64,000 nt of DNA from JAENVU01 sp963801105. Its GTDB lineage: Bacteria; Actinomycetota; Acidimicrobiia; IMCC26256; JAENVU01. This document shows, one piece after another, positions 41,276 to 50,299 of this stretch; positions within the stretch are counted from its first letter, which is position 1, and every line of letters begins with the position of its first letter. The stretch spans positions 2,294,001 through 2,358,000 of the forward strand of contig CAWDDH010000003.1 of NCBI GenBank assembly GCA_963801105.1, in the 5' to 3' direction. The position numbers and the translations under genes were made by a program. A model generated the notes under the pieces. The model was not told where the DNA came from and did no database searches. It was given only the letters and a program-made list of their open reading frames with translations.

Positions 41276-42457
41276 TCAGCTCCGCGGCACCTGGGACCAG
41301 GGCAGTTCCTTGTCGGTGCGCGGCTCTCCGGGCAGTCCCAGGATGCGCTCGCCGAGGATGTTCCGCAGGATCTCCGACGTTCCGCCCTCGATCGAGTTCG
41401 CCCGCGCCCGCAGGAACATCTTGCGGATGTCGAGGCCGCCGGTGAGGTTGGCCGACTCGGGCCGCACGAAGTCGTAGTGGTCGATGAGGACGCCGTCGGG
41501 CCCGAGCAGGTTGATGGCCTCGGAGTAGATGCGCTTGTTGACCTCGGCGAATGCGAGCTTGCTCACCGACCCCTCCGGACCGGCGATGCCCTTCTTGCGG
41601 TTCTGGCCGGCCCGGATGTTGGTGAGGCGCAGCACCTCGGCCTCGACCCAGAGCTTGGTGACCGTGTCGCGCGCGACGGGATCGCGGTCGGCCTCGGGGA
41701 TCGCGCGCCACACCTCCATGAGGTCGCCGATCGGTCCCGACTCCCGTTGCGCGACCGCGCCGCCGATCGTCACGCGCTCGTTCATCAACGTCGTCATCGA
41801 GACGCGCCAGCCGTCACCGACGTCGCCGATGCGATCCTCGTCGGGCACGCGCACGTCGGTCATGTACACCTCGTTGAACTCGGCCTCGCCGGTGATCTGG
41901 CGGAGTGGCCGGACCTCCACCCCCGGCGCGTGCATGTCGAGCGCGAAGTAGGTGAGCCCGCGGTGCTTGGGGACGTCCGGATCGGTGCGGGCGACGAGCA
42001 TCCCGCGGTCGGCCATGTGCGCGAGCGTGTTCCAGACCTTCTGCCCGTTCACGATCCACTCGTCGCCGTCCCGGACGGCGCGGGTCCCGAGCGACGCGAG
42101 GTCGCTGCCGGCGCCGGGCTCGCTGAAGAGCTGGCACCACACCTCCTCACCGGTGAAGAGCGGGCGGAGCAGACGGGCCTTGGTGTCGGGGTTCGCGTGC
42201 GCCACGATCGTCGGCGCCGCGAGGAAGAGGCCGAAGCCGTTCCAGCCGATCTCGGCGTACCGCACCCCCGCCGCGCGCAGCTTCTCCTCCACGACCCGCT
42301 GGAGCTTGGCGTCCGCGCCGAGGCCACCGAAGCCCTCGGGGAAGTGCACCCACGCGAGCCCGAGGTCGTACTGCGCACCTCGGAACTCGAACCGGTCCGC
42401 GGGATCGTGCTCCGCGATGAGCTGGTCAGTGAGGGCGGTGATCTTCTCGGCATCCAT
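41276..42457 (-). CDS. Acyl-CoA dehydrogenase
   Basis: A 393-aa FadE-type dehydrogenase from ATG 42457. It has CQLFSEPGAGSDLASLGTRAV (about residues 112-132), VNGQKVWNTLAHMADRGMLVARTD, PKHRGLTYFALDM, QITGEAEFNEVYMTDVRVPDE and the C-terminal ANSIEGGTSEILRNILGERILGLPGEP. Arranged as a single gene between two secreted-protein genes, not coupled to any other CoA enzyme. An upstream in-frame extension toward 44146 is antisense to the dimethylformamidase-like gene and rejected. Confidence 0.92.
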   Translation of the reverse strand: MDAEKITALTDQLIAEHDPADRFEFRGAQYDLGLAWVHFPEGFGGLGADAKLQRVVEEKLRAAGVRYAEIGWNGFGLFLAAPTIVAHANPDTKARLLRPLFTGEEVWCQLFSEPGAGSDLASLGTRAVRDGDEWIVNGQKVWNTLAHMADRGMLVARTDPDVPKHRGLTYFALDMHAPGVEVRPLRQITGEAEFNEVYMTDVRVPDEDRIGDVGDGWRVSMTTLMNERVTIGGAVAQRESGPIGDLMEVWRAIPEADRDPVARDTVTKLWVEAEVLRLTNIRAGQNRKKGIAGPEGSVSKLAFAEVNKRIYSEAINLLGPDGVLIDHYDFVRPESANLTGGLDIRKMFLRARANSIEGGTSEILRNILGERILGLPGEPRTDKELPWSQVPRS

Positions 42458-42534
42458 GACCGGCGAGACTAGGCCCCGCTCCGCCGCCGGAACGCGCCCG
42501 GTCCCGGGTCCCGAAATCGCCCGGATCGCGTCGG

Positions 42535-42540
42535 TACGCT
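42535..42540 (+). promoter_or_regulatory. -10 hexamer TACGCT for the dimethylformamidase-like gene
   Basis: TACGCT, 7 nt before the ATG at 42548, in a 90-bp gap between divergent genes; leaderless TANNNT pattern. Confidence 0.45.
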
Positions 42541-42547
42541 CGACGCG

Positions 42548-44191
42548 ATGCTCCCGGACGACGACGGCCTCGCGCGCCTCGGTGCCGCGTCGCGTCGTCA
42601 GCGGCGGATCGAGCGCCGCCGGCGCCGCCGCCAACGGCTCGTGGCGCTCGGCGGTGCGGCCGTCGTGGCGGTCGGAGTCGTCGCGGCGCTCGTGTTGGGG
42701 AACACCGGAGCCACCACACCGCGAGCAGCGCCGTCGACCTCGACCACCGCGCCCGCGACGACCACCTCGACGACCTCCGCGGCGCTGCCCCCTCCGTTCA
42801 GCGAGGCGGTCAAGGCCGAGAACGCCAAGCCCGGCACGACGAACTGGCGGCTCACGAACGACGGCGCCGCGCACGACATCGAGGGGTACCTCGACACCAC
42901 GAGCGCGCAGCGGGGCGACGTCGTCACCCTCTACGCGTCGACCGTGGCGCCGTCCTTCACCGTCGAGGCCTACCGGATGGGCTGGTACCAGGGCACCGGC
43001 GCCCGGCTCGTCTGGACGTCGGACCCACTGCCGGGGAAGGTGCAGGCCGCCCCGACGCTGATCAGCGCGACCAACAGCTACGAGGCCCGCTGGGAGCCTT
43101 CGACGACGTTCCTCGTGGCGGCGGACTGGCCCGACGGCTCGTACCTGCTGAAGCTGATCGCGTCCACGGGCCAGCAGCGGTGGGTGCCGCTGACCGTGCG
43201 CGACGACTCGAGCGCCGCCCCGTACGTGATCGTGAACGCGGCGGCGAGCTGGCAGGCGTACAACCGCTGGGGCGGCTGCTCGCTCTACAACTGTCCCGGG
43301 GCGTCGGGCGACCGCTCGAAGATGGTGTCGTTCGACCGCCCGTACGACATCGTCACCGACGGCTCGGGCGACTTCATCGGCAACGAGCTCCCGCTCGTCA
43401 TGCGGTCCGAGGAGCTCAACCTCGACGCGACGTACATGACGAGCATCGACGTGCACGAGCGCCCGGAGCTCTTGGTGCACCACAAGGCGGTGATCTCGCT
43501 CGGCCACGACGAGTACTGGTCCAAGGCGATGTTCGACGGCGCGATCACAGCACGGGACGCCGGGGTGAACCTCGCGTTCCTGGGTGCGAACGCGGTCTAT
43601 CGCCAGGTGCGGTTCGAGCCGTCGGCCGTCGGTGTGGACCGGCACATGGTCAACTACCGATCGACCGCGGACCCGATCCGGCGGACCGATCCGTCCCAGA
43701 CGACGGTGAGCTTCCGCGACGCGCCGGTGAACCGCCCCGAGGCGCAGCTGATCGGGGAGCAGTACCAGTGCAATCCGGTCCGGGCCGACATGATCGTCTC
43801 CGAGGCGGGCTCGTGGATCTGGGCCGACACCGGCATGACCGATGGCCAGCACCTCGAGATCGGTGTCGGCTCGGAGTACGACCAGTACATCCACGGCCAG
43901 GGTGGGCCCGACAACGTGGAGATCGTCGCTCACTCGCCGGTCGACTGCAAGGGCCGCGCCGGCTACTCCGACGTCACCTACTACACCGCGCTCAGCGGCG
44001 CGGGTGTGTTCGCGACCGGGACGAACTACTGGGTGAGCAAGCTGATGCCCTCCGACTTCCCCGAGACCGCCTACAACCCGACGATGGTGAAGGCGACCCA
44101 GAACGTCCTGGTCGCCTTCGGCGCCGGCCCCGCGGGCCTCGCGCACCCCTCCGTCCCCAACTGGCAGGACCTCCCCGGCACGGGTCGCTGA
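42548..44191 (+). CDS. Membrane-anchored protein with N,N-dimethylformamidase beta-subunit-like domain
   Basis: A 547-aa protein. An Arg-rich start (QRRIERRRRRRQR) is followed by one membrane helix (about residues 31-51), a Thr/Ser/Ala-rich linker and an exported domain of about 450 residues. The latter contains EAYRMGWYQGTGARLVW, WQAYNRWGGCSLYNCP, VISLGHDEYWSKAMFDGAITARDAGVNLAFLGANAVYRQVRF and DMIVSEAGSWIWADTGM, the layout of the large-subunit C-terminal domain of N,N-dimethylformamidase. The DMFase iron site is Tyr, Tyr and Glu; Tyr and Glu candidates exist (GHDEYW) but cannot be assigned without alignment. Such domains are common in surface proteins of actinobacteria, of unknown substrate. 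Confidence 0.75.
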   Translation: MLPDDDGLARLGAASRRQRRIERRRRRRQRLVALGGAAVVAVGVVAALVLGNTGATTPRAAPSTSTTAPATTTSTTSAALPPPFSEAVKAENAKPGTTNWRLTNDGAAHDIEGYLDTTSAQRGDVVTLYASTVAPSFTVEAYRMGWYQGTGARLVWTSDPLPGKVQAAPTLISATNSYEARWEPSTTFLVAADWPDGSYLLKLIASTGQQRWVPLTVRDDSSAAPYVIVNAAASWQAYNRWGGCSLYNCPGASGDRSKMVSFDRPYDIVTDGSGDFIGNELPLVMRSEELNLDATYMTSIDVHERPELLVHHKAVISLGHDEYWSKAMFDGAITARDAGVNLAFLGANAVYRQVRFEPSAVGVDRHMVNYRSTADPIRRTDPSQTTVSFRDAPVNRPEAQLIGEQYQCNPVRADMIVSEAGSWIWADTGMTDGQHLEIGVGSEYDQYIHGQGGPDNVEIVAHSPVDCKGRAGYSDVTYYTALSGAGVFATGTNYWVSKLMPSDFPETAYNPTMVKATQNVLVAFGAGPAGLAHPSVPNWQDLPGTGR

Positions 44192-44204
44192 GTCGGCGGG
44201 CGCC

Positions 44205-46418
44205 TCAGGACGTGGCGATCCCCTCCACCTCCACGGGGATGCCGTTGATCGCGGCGTTGTTCGAGATCGGATCGAAGTCCTCCACGGGCGCGAGCAGGTT
44301 GTTGTTGACCCCGGCGTGCTCGCGGGCGACGGCCATGCGTGTCCCGGGCTGGTCGTGGCCCCAGCCGTGAGGGAGCGACACCACGCCGGTCATCATCTCG
44401 TCGGACACCTCGACCGGAACCTCGACGGTGCCCGCGACCGACGTCACGCGCGCGAGCGCGCCGTCGGCGACGCCGACCGCCCGGGCGTCGTCGGGGTGGA
44501 TCAGCAGCGTGCAGCGGTCCTTGCCCTTCACGAGCACCTTCACGTTGTGCATCCAGGAGTTGTTCGAGCGCAGGTGCCGGCGTGACGTGAGGAGCAGCCC
44601 GTCGGTCGGGCGGTCCACGCGCGCCGCGAGGCGCGGCACGTCGGCGAGGACGATCTCCGGCGCGAGGTCGATGCGACCGGTCGGCGTCGCGAGGATGTCC
44701 CGGATCCGCGGCACCATCGGGCCCAGGTCGATGCCGTGGGGTGCCGCCCGGAACGACTCCAGCGTGAGCCCGTCGGGCACCTCGCCGTACCGGTCACCCC
44801 ACGGTCCGGTCCGGATCTGCAGGTCGAGGAGGCGCAGCGGCCCGCGTCCGGGTGACTGCGCCGCCGCGACCGAGGGGTCGACCCCCTGGGCCTCGGCGAG
44901 GGCGGCGAAGAACCCGTCGTCGAACGCGTCGACGTCGACGTCGGCATCCCGGATACCCGCGCACATCGCACCGACGCGCGTGAGGATCTCCCACTCGTGG
45001 GGCCGATCGCCCGGGTCGAACACGGGATCGGAGAGTCGGGTGGCGCTGCGCACCTGCCACATCGGGATCAGGTCGTCGAAGTGGTGCTGCTCGAGTGCGG
45101 AGAGCCCGGGCAGCAGGACGTGCGCGTGGCGCGTGGTCTCGTTCAGCGCGTTGTCGATGCTGATCATGCAGTCGAGCTGGTCGAGCGCGGCATCGAGACG
45201 TGCCGCGCCGGGGGCGCTGATCACCGGGTTGCCGGCGATGGTCACGAGGGCGCGGATCTGGCCCGGGCCGGGGGTGTCGATCTCCTCGGCGAGACAGCTC
45301 ACCGGTACCTGGCCGAGGACCTCGGGGATGCCGCGCACGCGCGAGCGCCACTTGCCGATCTGCACGCCGTCCGCCAGCTCCGGGTTGGGCAGGGAGTTGA
45401 CGCCCCACGCGATCGGCTTGCCGAACATGATCCCACCGGGCCTGTCGAAGTTGGCGGTGAGGATGTTCACGACGTCGACGAGCCACGAGGCGAGGGTGCC
45501 GAACTCCTGGTTGCACGTCCCGATCCGACCGTAGAGCGCGGCGCTCGGCGCGGATGCGTACTCGTGGGTGATCCGGCGGATGGTGACGGCCGGAATCCGG
45601 CACGTGGCCTCGACGCGCTCGGGGGTGAAGTCGGCGGCCGCGGCGCGCACCGCGTCGAGCCCGTGGACGAGATCCGCGACGTCGCCGAGGTCCACGAGCC
45701 CGTCCGCGAACAGGACGTGGACCATCGCGAGGAGGAAGGCGGCGTCGGTGCCGGGCACGATCGGGATCCACTCGTCGGCGCGGTCCGCGGTGCCGGTCCG
45801 GCGCGGGTCGATCACGACGACCTTGCCACCGCGCTCGCGCACGCCGTCGAGCTCGCCGAGGATGTCGGCGCAGGCGAGCAGGCTGCCCTGGGACGCCTGC
45901 GGGTTGCCGCCCATGACGATCCAGTAGTCGGTGCGCGGCACGTCGGGCGTCGGGATGGACCACATGCCGCCGTACATCAGCGCCGCAGTGAGGTTCTTCG
46001 GCCACTGGTCGACGGTGCCCGCGGAGTAGACGACGGGGAGCGCGGCGAGGCCGACGAAGAGGCCGACGTAGCGCCCGAGCGAGAAGTTGTGGGCCGTCGG
46101 GTTGCCGATGTAGCAGGACACCGCCTCCTTCCCGTGCCGACCGATCACGCCCGCGAGCAGCTCGTCGCACCGGGCGAAGGCGGTGTCCCAGTCGACCTCG
46201 GTCCACGTGTCGCCGGTGCGGATCATCGGCACCCGGATCCGGTCGGGGTCGTGGTGGAGGTGGCCGAGCGCACTGCCCTTGGGGCAGAGGTACCCCTTGG
46301 ACCACACGTCGTCGCGGTCGCCGCGGATCCGGTCGACCGTCCCGTCGGTGACCCGGATCTCGAGCCCGCACATCGCCTCGCAGAGCGGGCACGTGCGGAA
46401 GTGGGTGGTGGCGCTCAC
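44205..46418 (-). CDS. Molybdopterin-dependent oxidoreductase (formate dehydrogenase/DMSO reductase family)
   Basis: A 737-aa catalytic subunit from GTG 46418. The N-terminal 4Fe-4S motif is CPLCEAMC...YLCPKG (about residues 10-50). Then come GNPTAHNFSLGRYVGLFVGL near residue 110, YWIVMGGNPQASQ, VVVIDPRRTGTADRADEWIPIVPGTDAAFLLAM and, at the end, the molybdopterin-binding SWMHNVKVLVKGKDRCTLLIHPDDA and SLPHGWGHDQPG. No in-frame UGA occurs, so the Mo ligand is not Sec. No Tat signal is present, so it is cytoplasmic. The substrate may be formate, an aldehyde or another small molecule. It overlaps the nuclease-like lipoprotein gene by 4 bp. Confidence 0.88.
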   Translation of the reverse strand: MSATTHFRTCPLCEAMCGLEIRVTDGTVDRIRGDRDDVWSKGYLCPKGSALGHLHHDPDRIRVPMIRTGDTWTEVDWDTAFARCDELLAGVIGRHGKEAVSCYIGNPTAHNFSLGRYVGLFVGLAALPVVYSAGTVDQWPKNLTAALMYGGMWSIPTPDVPRTDYWIVMGGNPQASQGSLLACADILGELDGVRERGGKVVVIDPRRTGTADRADEWIPIVPGTDAAFLLAMVHVLFADGLVDLGDVADLVHGLDAVRAAAADFTPERVEATCRIPAVTIRRITHEYASAPSAALYGRIGTCNQEFGTLASWLVDVVNILTANFDRPGGIMFGKPIAWGVNSLPNPELADGVQIGKWRSRVRGIPEVLGQVPVSCLAEEIDTPGPGQIRALVTIAGNPVISAPGAARLDAALDQLDCMISIDNALNETTRHAHVLLPGLSALEQHHFDDLIPMWQVRSATRLSDPVFDPGDRPHEWEILTRVGAMCAGIRDADVDVDAFDDGFFAALAEAQGVDPSVAAAQSPGRGPLRLLDLQIRTGPWGDRYGEVPDGLTLESFRAAPHGIDLGPMVPRIRDILATPTGRIDLAPEIVLADVPRLAARVDRPTDGLLLTSRRHLRSNNSWMHNVKVLVKGKDRCTLLIHPDDARAVGVADGALARVTSVAGTVEVPVEVSDEMMTGVVSLPHGWGHDQPGTRMAVAREHAGVNNNLLAPVEDFDPISNNAAINGIPVEVEGIATS

Positions 46419-47803
46419 GTGCACGCCTCCGGGACGGTGTCGATTCCGAGCGTGGCCACCTGACAGTACGTCGCGGTCGTCACGAGCCACGCGCCGTCGA
46501 TGAGTCTCGCCTGTCCGGGGAGCGCGTCGAGCACCACCGCGTCGTCGATCAGGATCGAGAACGTCACATCGACGGTGTCCTGCGTAGCGTGGTCGAACGA
46601 GTCGATGCGCACGGAGGTCCGGTTCGCGAGGTCGCCCACCTGCGCGCGTCGTGCGATGAACGATTCGCGGAGCGCAGCGCCGTGCTCGAGGTGGGAGAGC
46701 TGCGCATCCGGGTCCGGATTGGGGGCGAAGAGCCCGGTGAACGCCGCGGTGACCGCCTGCTCGGCCGCGCCGGCGATCACCGACCGGCCGGAGGTCGTGG
46801 TCGTCGAGGGAAGGCCCCGGGTGCCCCGGGCCGCGTCCCGGTCCGCGGTGGTGGTCCGGCAGCGGATCGAGGCCTCGACGCCGCTGTGGTCGGCCGGGAA
46901 CACCAGTCCGTCGTCGACGACCGGACCACCCTGCGGCGCGAAGACGCCGGTAGGGCGCCCGACCCGACAACGCGCGGTCGGGCGTAGGAACACGTAGTCG
47001 ATGCGCTCGGTCTGGTGGCTGTCCGGGTCCCGCATGTCGGTCAGCGCGTCGTCGATCCGCCCGCTCGTGCATTCGGCGCCGGTGGCCGGGTCGCACTCCG
47101 CGTTGCCGGCCGCGAGATGGGTGTCGATCAGCCCGGCGTCGGTGAGGGCGCTGATGGTCGGCTCGTCCGGCCGCGCGTTGAGATCGCCGGCGATGATCGT
47201 GACCGCGTGCGGATTCGGTGGATCTTGGGCGAGCGCGTTCAGGATCTCGCGGGCCTGGCACGTGTTGACCGAGTCGTCGGTCGTGCAAGGACTCGGACAG
47301 GTGCGCGAGTCGCAGGGGCGGTCGTCGCTGCTGCTCGCGAGGTGGGTCGCGACCACCTCGACGGGTCCCGCATCCGAAGCCAGGAAGACCCGGTACGCCG
47401 TGCGCAGCGGACCGGCGAGTCGGAGCCGTTCGCTCCCGCGCACCCGCAGCGTGGTCAACACCACCTCGCGGTCCTGGCTCGGATCGCCGTCGAACACGAC
47501 GCGGTAACCGCAATGGTCGATCGCCTGTTCACGCAGGGCGTCGACGGTGGTGGTATTCGCCTCCTCGATCGTGACGACCTCCGGGCACCCCGCCCGGTCG
47601 AGTTGGCGGCCGAACAGTGCCGCCCGGCCGGGGAGGTCGCAGCGGTTGCTGGCGGCCGGGCACGCGGTGCCGTGCAGGAGGTTCTGATTCACGATCCGGA
47701 CCGCGGCGGTCGTGGGCGCGGTGGCCGCGTCGTTCCCCGAGCCCCGGCTGCAGCCCGAAGCGACGACGAGCATCACCGCGGCGAGCACCCCGATGCGTCG
47801 CAT
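46415..47803 (-). CDS. Lipoprotein with endonuclease/exonuclease/phosphatase-type domain
   Basis: A 462-aa protein. Signal peptide MRRIGVLAAVMLVVASGC with lipobox ASGC at residues 15-18. EEP fold motifs: VRIVNQNLLHG at about residues 35-45, IEEANTT, VATHLASSSDDRPC, VTIIAGDLNARPDEPT (about 198-213) and PADHSGVEASI near 307-317, the Asn/His/Asp set of DNase I-like phosphodiesterases. An extra C-terminal region of about 130 residues (AVTAAFTGLFAPNPDPD, TQDTVDVTFSILID) resembles an NTF2/Mce-associated-type ligand domain. Three Cys-rich inserts suggest disulphides outside the cell. The substrate may be DNA, lipid or sphingomyelin-like phosphodiesters. Confidence 0.78.
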   Translation of the reverse strand: MRRIGVLAAVMLVVASGCSRGSGNDAATAPTTAAVRIVNQNLLHGTACPAASNRCDLPGRAALFGRQLDRAGCPEVVTIEEANTTTVDALREQAIDHCGYRVVFDGDPSQDREVVLTTLRVRGSERLRLAGPLRTAYRVFLASDAGPVEVVATHLASSSDDRPCDSRTCPSPCTTDDSVNTCQAREILNALAQDPPNPHAVTIIAGDLNARPDEPTISALTDAGLIDTHLAAGNAECDPATGAECTSGRIDDALTDMRDPDSHQTERIDYVFLRPTARCRVGRPTGVFAPQGGPVVDDGLVFPADHSGVEASIRCRTTTADRDAARGTRGLPSTTTTSGRSVIAGAAEQAVTAAFTGLFAPNPDPDAQLSHLEHGAALRESFIARRAQVGDLANRTSVRIDSFDHATQDTVDVTFSILIDDAVVLDALPGQARLIDGAWLVTTATYCQVATLGIDTVPEACT

Positions 47804-47846
47804 GGGGGCACCGTACCGCCCCGTCGCCGAGCACCGCCGTGGCCCG

Positions 47847-47852
47847 TAGAGT
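47847..47852 (+). promoter_or_regulatory. -10 hexamer TAGAGT for the redoxin selenoprotein gene
   Basis: TAGAGT, 6 nt before the ATG at 47859, the leaderless TANNNT pattern and identical to the hexamer at 14674. Confidence 0.5.
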
Positions 47853-47858
47853 GCGGGG

Positions 47859-48908
47859 ATGACCTCTCCGGTGCTGCTCGACGCCGAGCACGGCGCGCGT
47901 CCCGTCGCTGGTCGCGTGGACCACCAGCGGGTGCTGCTCGAGCCGGACGCGCTCGCCGAGCACACCGGCTGGGAGCTGAAGCCGGAGGGACTGTGCCGCG
48001 ACGACGTCTGTGTCCCGGTGGGCGATCCCGATCTCGTCGTCGACGGTCTGCTCGATGCGGCGCGGGTCGCGGCCGCCCTCGGCCGGCCGGTGGTCGTCGA
48101 CGGAGCCGCGGGCGTCGTCGCGTGGGGAGAGGCGTCCTCGGCCCGCCGCGGCCCCATCGAGTCCGCGATTGCCTCGGACTTCACGCTCCCGCAGCTCGAG
48201 GGTGGTGCCTTCACCTTCTCGTCGCTCGGGCGACGCAAGAAGCTGCTGCTCGCGTGGTCGTCCTGGTGAGGCTGCCGCTACGACCTGCCGGTCTGGCAGC
48301 GTCTCGGTGAGGAGCTCGGCCCGCAGGGGCTCGCGATCGTCGCAGTCGCATTCGACGACTCGCCCGCCGCGGCCCAGGAGTGGGTGGACGCAGCCGACCC
48401 CCGGCCCACGTTCCCGGTCCTCCTCGACCGCGAGCACCTGCTCGGGGAGCTCTACGGCATCTACAACGTCCCCACGGTGATCTGGATCGACGAGGACGAC
48501 CGCATCGCCCGATCGCCCGTCATCGCGCCCGGCGACGACCTGTTCCGGGACTTCACCAACATCGACTCGGCGGTGCACCACGACCAGCTGCGCACCTGGG
48601 TCGCCACGGGCGCGCTCCCGCCCGCGACCGGCAAGGAGCAGGTCATGCTGCCCACCGACGACGAGCAGCTCGCCCGGCTCGAGCGGCGCGTCGGCGCGTA
48701 CCTGGCCCGGGAGGGCCGGGCCGACGCGGCGGAGGCCCATTTCGCGCGTGCCGCCGAGCTCGCGCCGATGGACTGGACCATTCGCCGCGGCACGCTGCCG
48801 CTGCGCGGCGAGGACCCCTTCGGCGAGAAGTTCTTCGCGTTCATGGGGGAGTGGACCGTGGCCGGCCGGCCGGGATACGGCTCGGCCGACCCCGACGCGC
48901 CCTCGTGA
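47859..48908 (+). CDS. Redoxin-family selenoprotein with Sec in a U-GC motif, in-frame UGA at 48267-48269
   Basis: One frame from ATG 47859 to TGA 48906-48908, with a single UGA at codon 137. Around it: FSSLGRRKKLLLAWSSW-U-GCRYDLPVWQRLGEELGPQGL, the usual start of a thioredoxin-fold peroxidase/thiol-disulphide exchange domain. Sec takes the place of the peroxidatic Cys, followed one residue later by Cys (UGC). IVAVAFDDSPAAAQEW, FPVLLDREHLLGELYGIYNVPTVIWIDEDDRI (cis-Pro) and a C-terminal TPR-like segment (LARLERRVGAYLAREGRADAAEAHFARAAEL) follow. The N-terminal 100 residues form an extra domain. The gene is 349 aa with Sec137. It probably reduces peroxides or disulphides in the cytoplasm. It overlaps the next gene by 4 bp. 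Confidence 0.88.
48270..48300 (+). promoter_or_regulatory. Candidate SECIS element of the redoxin selenoprotein
   Basis: Lower stem GCTGCC/GGCAGC (48271-48276 with 48295-48300), asymmetric internal loop, upper stem GACC/GGTC (48282-48285 with 48290-48293) and loop TGCC. The apical loop begins 16 nt after the UGA with G in second position, within the bacterial SECIS rule. Both stems are perfect, although the bases also encode GCRYDLPVWQ. Confidence 0.65.
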
Positions 48909-49477
48909 GCGGGCCGGCCGCCGTCCGGCTCGTCCTCGTCCGTCACGGCCGGCCCGACGGCTCGTGGGGCGCCGACCCCGATCCCGGCCTCGACGACCTG
49001 GGTCGCGAGCAGGCACTCGCCGTCGCCGACACCCTGGCGGCGGCCGGTCCCGGTCCGGTCGTGGTCTCGCCGTTGCGTCGGACCCGCGAGACGGCCGAGC
49101 CGCTGGCCGCCCGGTGGGGTGTCGAGCCGCTGGTCGAGCCGGGTGTCGGCGAGCTGGCCGCCCCCGGCGACCCGCGCCCGGACGCCACGACCTGGCTGCG
49201 AACGCTGATGGCCGGGACCGGAGCCGAGCACCCCGGCGTCATGGGGCCGTTCCGGGACCGGGTCCTGCGGGCGATTCGCGCCACGACGACCGAAACCGTC
49301 ATCGTGACCCATTTCCTCGCGATCAACGCGGTGGTCGGCGCCGCGACCGGTGACGACCGGGTGGTCTGCTTCGCTCCGGCGCACTGCTCGCGCACCGTCG
49401 TGGACCTCGACCCACGTGACGGTCGATTGCAGCTCGTCGAGCTCGGCGCGACCGGCGGCGGGCCAGTCCGCGTCTGA
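48905..49477 (+). CDS. Histidine phosphatase family protein
   Basis: A 190-aa phosphoglycerate-mutase-like enzyme, GTG start inside the previous stop codon. RHG motif in VLVRHGRPDGSW (about residues 11-22), SPLRRTRETAEPLAA (about 55-69) with the second Arg, Glu in the middle region and His in VIVTHFLAINAVVG (about 138-151). Such enzymes dephosphorylate small phosphoesters via phosphohistidine. It shares an operon with the redoxin selenoprotein. Confidence 0.88.
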   Translation: MSGPAAVRLVLVRHGRPDGSWGADPDPGLDDLGREQALAVADTLAAAGPGPVVVSPLRRTRETAEPLAARWGVEPLVEPGVGELAAPGDPRPDATTWLRTLMAGTGAEHPGVMGPFRDRVLRAIRATTTETVIVTHFLAINAVVGAATGDDRVVCFAPAHCSRTVVDLDPRDGRLQLVELGATGGGPVRV

Positions 49478-49554
49478 CGAGTCCGTGACCCGCGCGCGGC
49501 GCGGTGCTACCGTCCCGCCGGATTTCCACATCGTCTGCATGGGGGGTAGCCGGC

Positions 49555-50298
49555 ATGTTCGGTGCTGCGCTCGACATCTTCTCGAAGAACGGGTTCGCGT
49601 ACCTGTCCCGGTGGGGGCACGTGCTGGTGGGCATCACCTGGATCGGGCTGCTCTACTACTTCAACTTCGTCCAGGTGCCCGCGTTCGGCGAGATGGAGGC
49701 CGCGGCCCGCAACAACGCGGTCGACAAGCTCGCGAGCCGCGCCCTCTGGTGGTTCCGCTGGGCCGCGGCCGCGACGTTCGTCACCGGCCTGATGATCCTC
49801 GGTTTCCAGGAGCAGCTCAACAAGATGAGCTACTTCAAGACCCCGCCCGGAATGGCGATCGCCACCGGCATGCTGCTCGGCATCACGATGTTCCTCAACG
49901 TGTGGGGCGTCATCTGGCGGGCGCAGAAGGTCGTCATCGCGAACGCCCGCAACGTGCAGGCCGGCGGCGAGGCCGACCCCGCGGCGGCCGCGCTGGGCCG
50001 CAAGGCGCTGCTCGCGTCCCGGCAGAACACGATCTTCTCGCTGCCGCTGCTGATCTTCATGGTGGGGACCACGCACTTCCCGTACGACGTGTACAACGTC
50101 ACCGGTGGTCAGCGGGCGCTGTACTGGGCCATCACGATCGTCGTGTTCGCGTTCTTCGAGCTCAATGCGCTCGGCATCATCGGCGGGTTCAAGCCCGGTG
50201 GCACCAACGCGATGTACGACACGCACCAGAACACGATCTACACCGGCCTGGCTTACGCCGTCCTGATGCTGATCGTCTTCGCGCTCGTGCTCGCCTGA
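49555..50298 (+). CDS. Integral membrane protein, urate hydroxylase (PuuD)-like
   Basis: A 247-aa polytopic protein starting ATG 49555 after a GGGGGG ribosome site. About six hydrophobic segments: LSRWGHVLVGITWIGLLYYF, WWFRWAAAATFVTGLMIL, MAIATGMLLGITMFLNVWGVIWR, TIFSLPLLIFMVGTTHF, ALYWAITIVVFAFFELNALGI and TGLAYAVLMLIVFALVLA. His residues in RWGHVLVG and TTHFPYD and the segment LLYYFNFVQVPAF match the membrane domain of PuuD-type urate oxidase; the cytochrome c domain is not present. A respiratory-chain-linked oxidase or carrier is possible. Confidence 0.7.
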   Translation: MFGAALDIFSKNGFAYLSRWGHVLVGITWIGLLYYFNFVQVPAFGEMEAAARNNAVDKLASRALWWFRWAAAATFVTGLMILGFQEQLNKMSYFKTPPGMAIATGMLLGITMFLNVWGVIWRAQKVVIANARNVQAGGEADPAAAALGRKALLASRQNTIFSLPLLIFMVGTTHFPYDVYNVTGGQRALYWAITIVVFAFFELNALGIIGGFKPGGTNAMYDTHQNTIYTGLAYAVLMLIVFALVLA

Positions 50299-50299
50299 C

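Noticed and set aside
42458..44146. Long minus-strand extension of the acyl-CoA dehydrogenase gene
   Set aside because: It is antisense to the dimethylformamidase-like gene and low in complexity.
44205..46418. Selenocysteine-containing formate dehydrogenase
   Set aside because: The molybdopterin gene has no in-frame UGA.
48267..48269. Treating the redoxin gene as two separate genes
   Set aside because: The second part lacks a start near the break, and the break falls exactly on the active-site residue.
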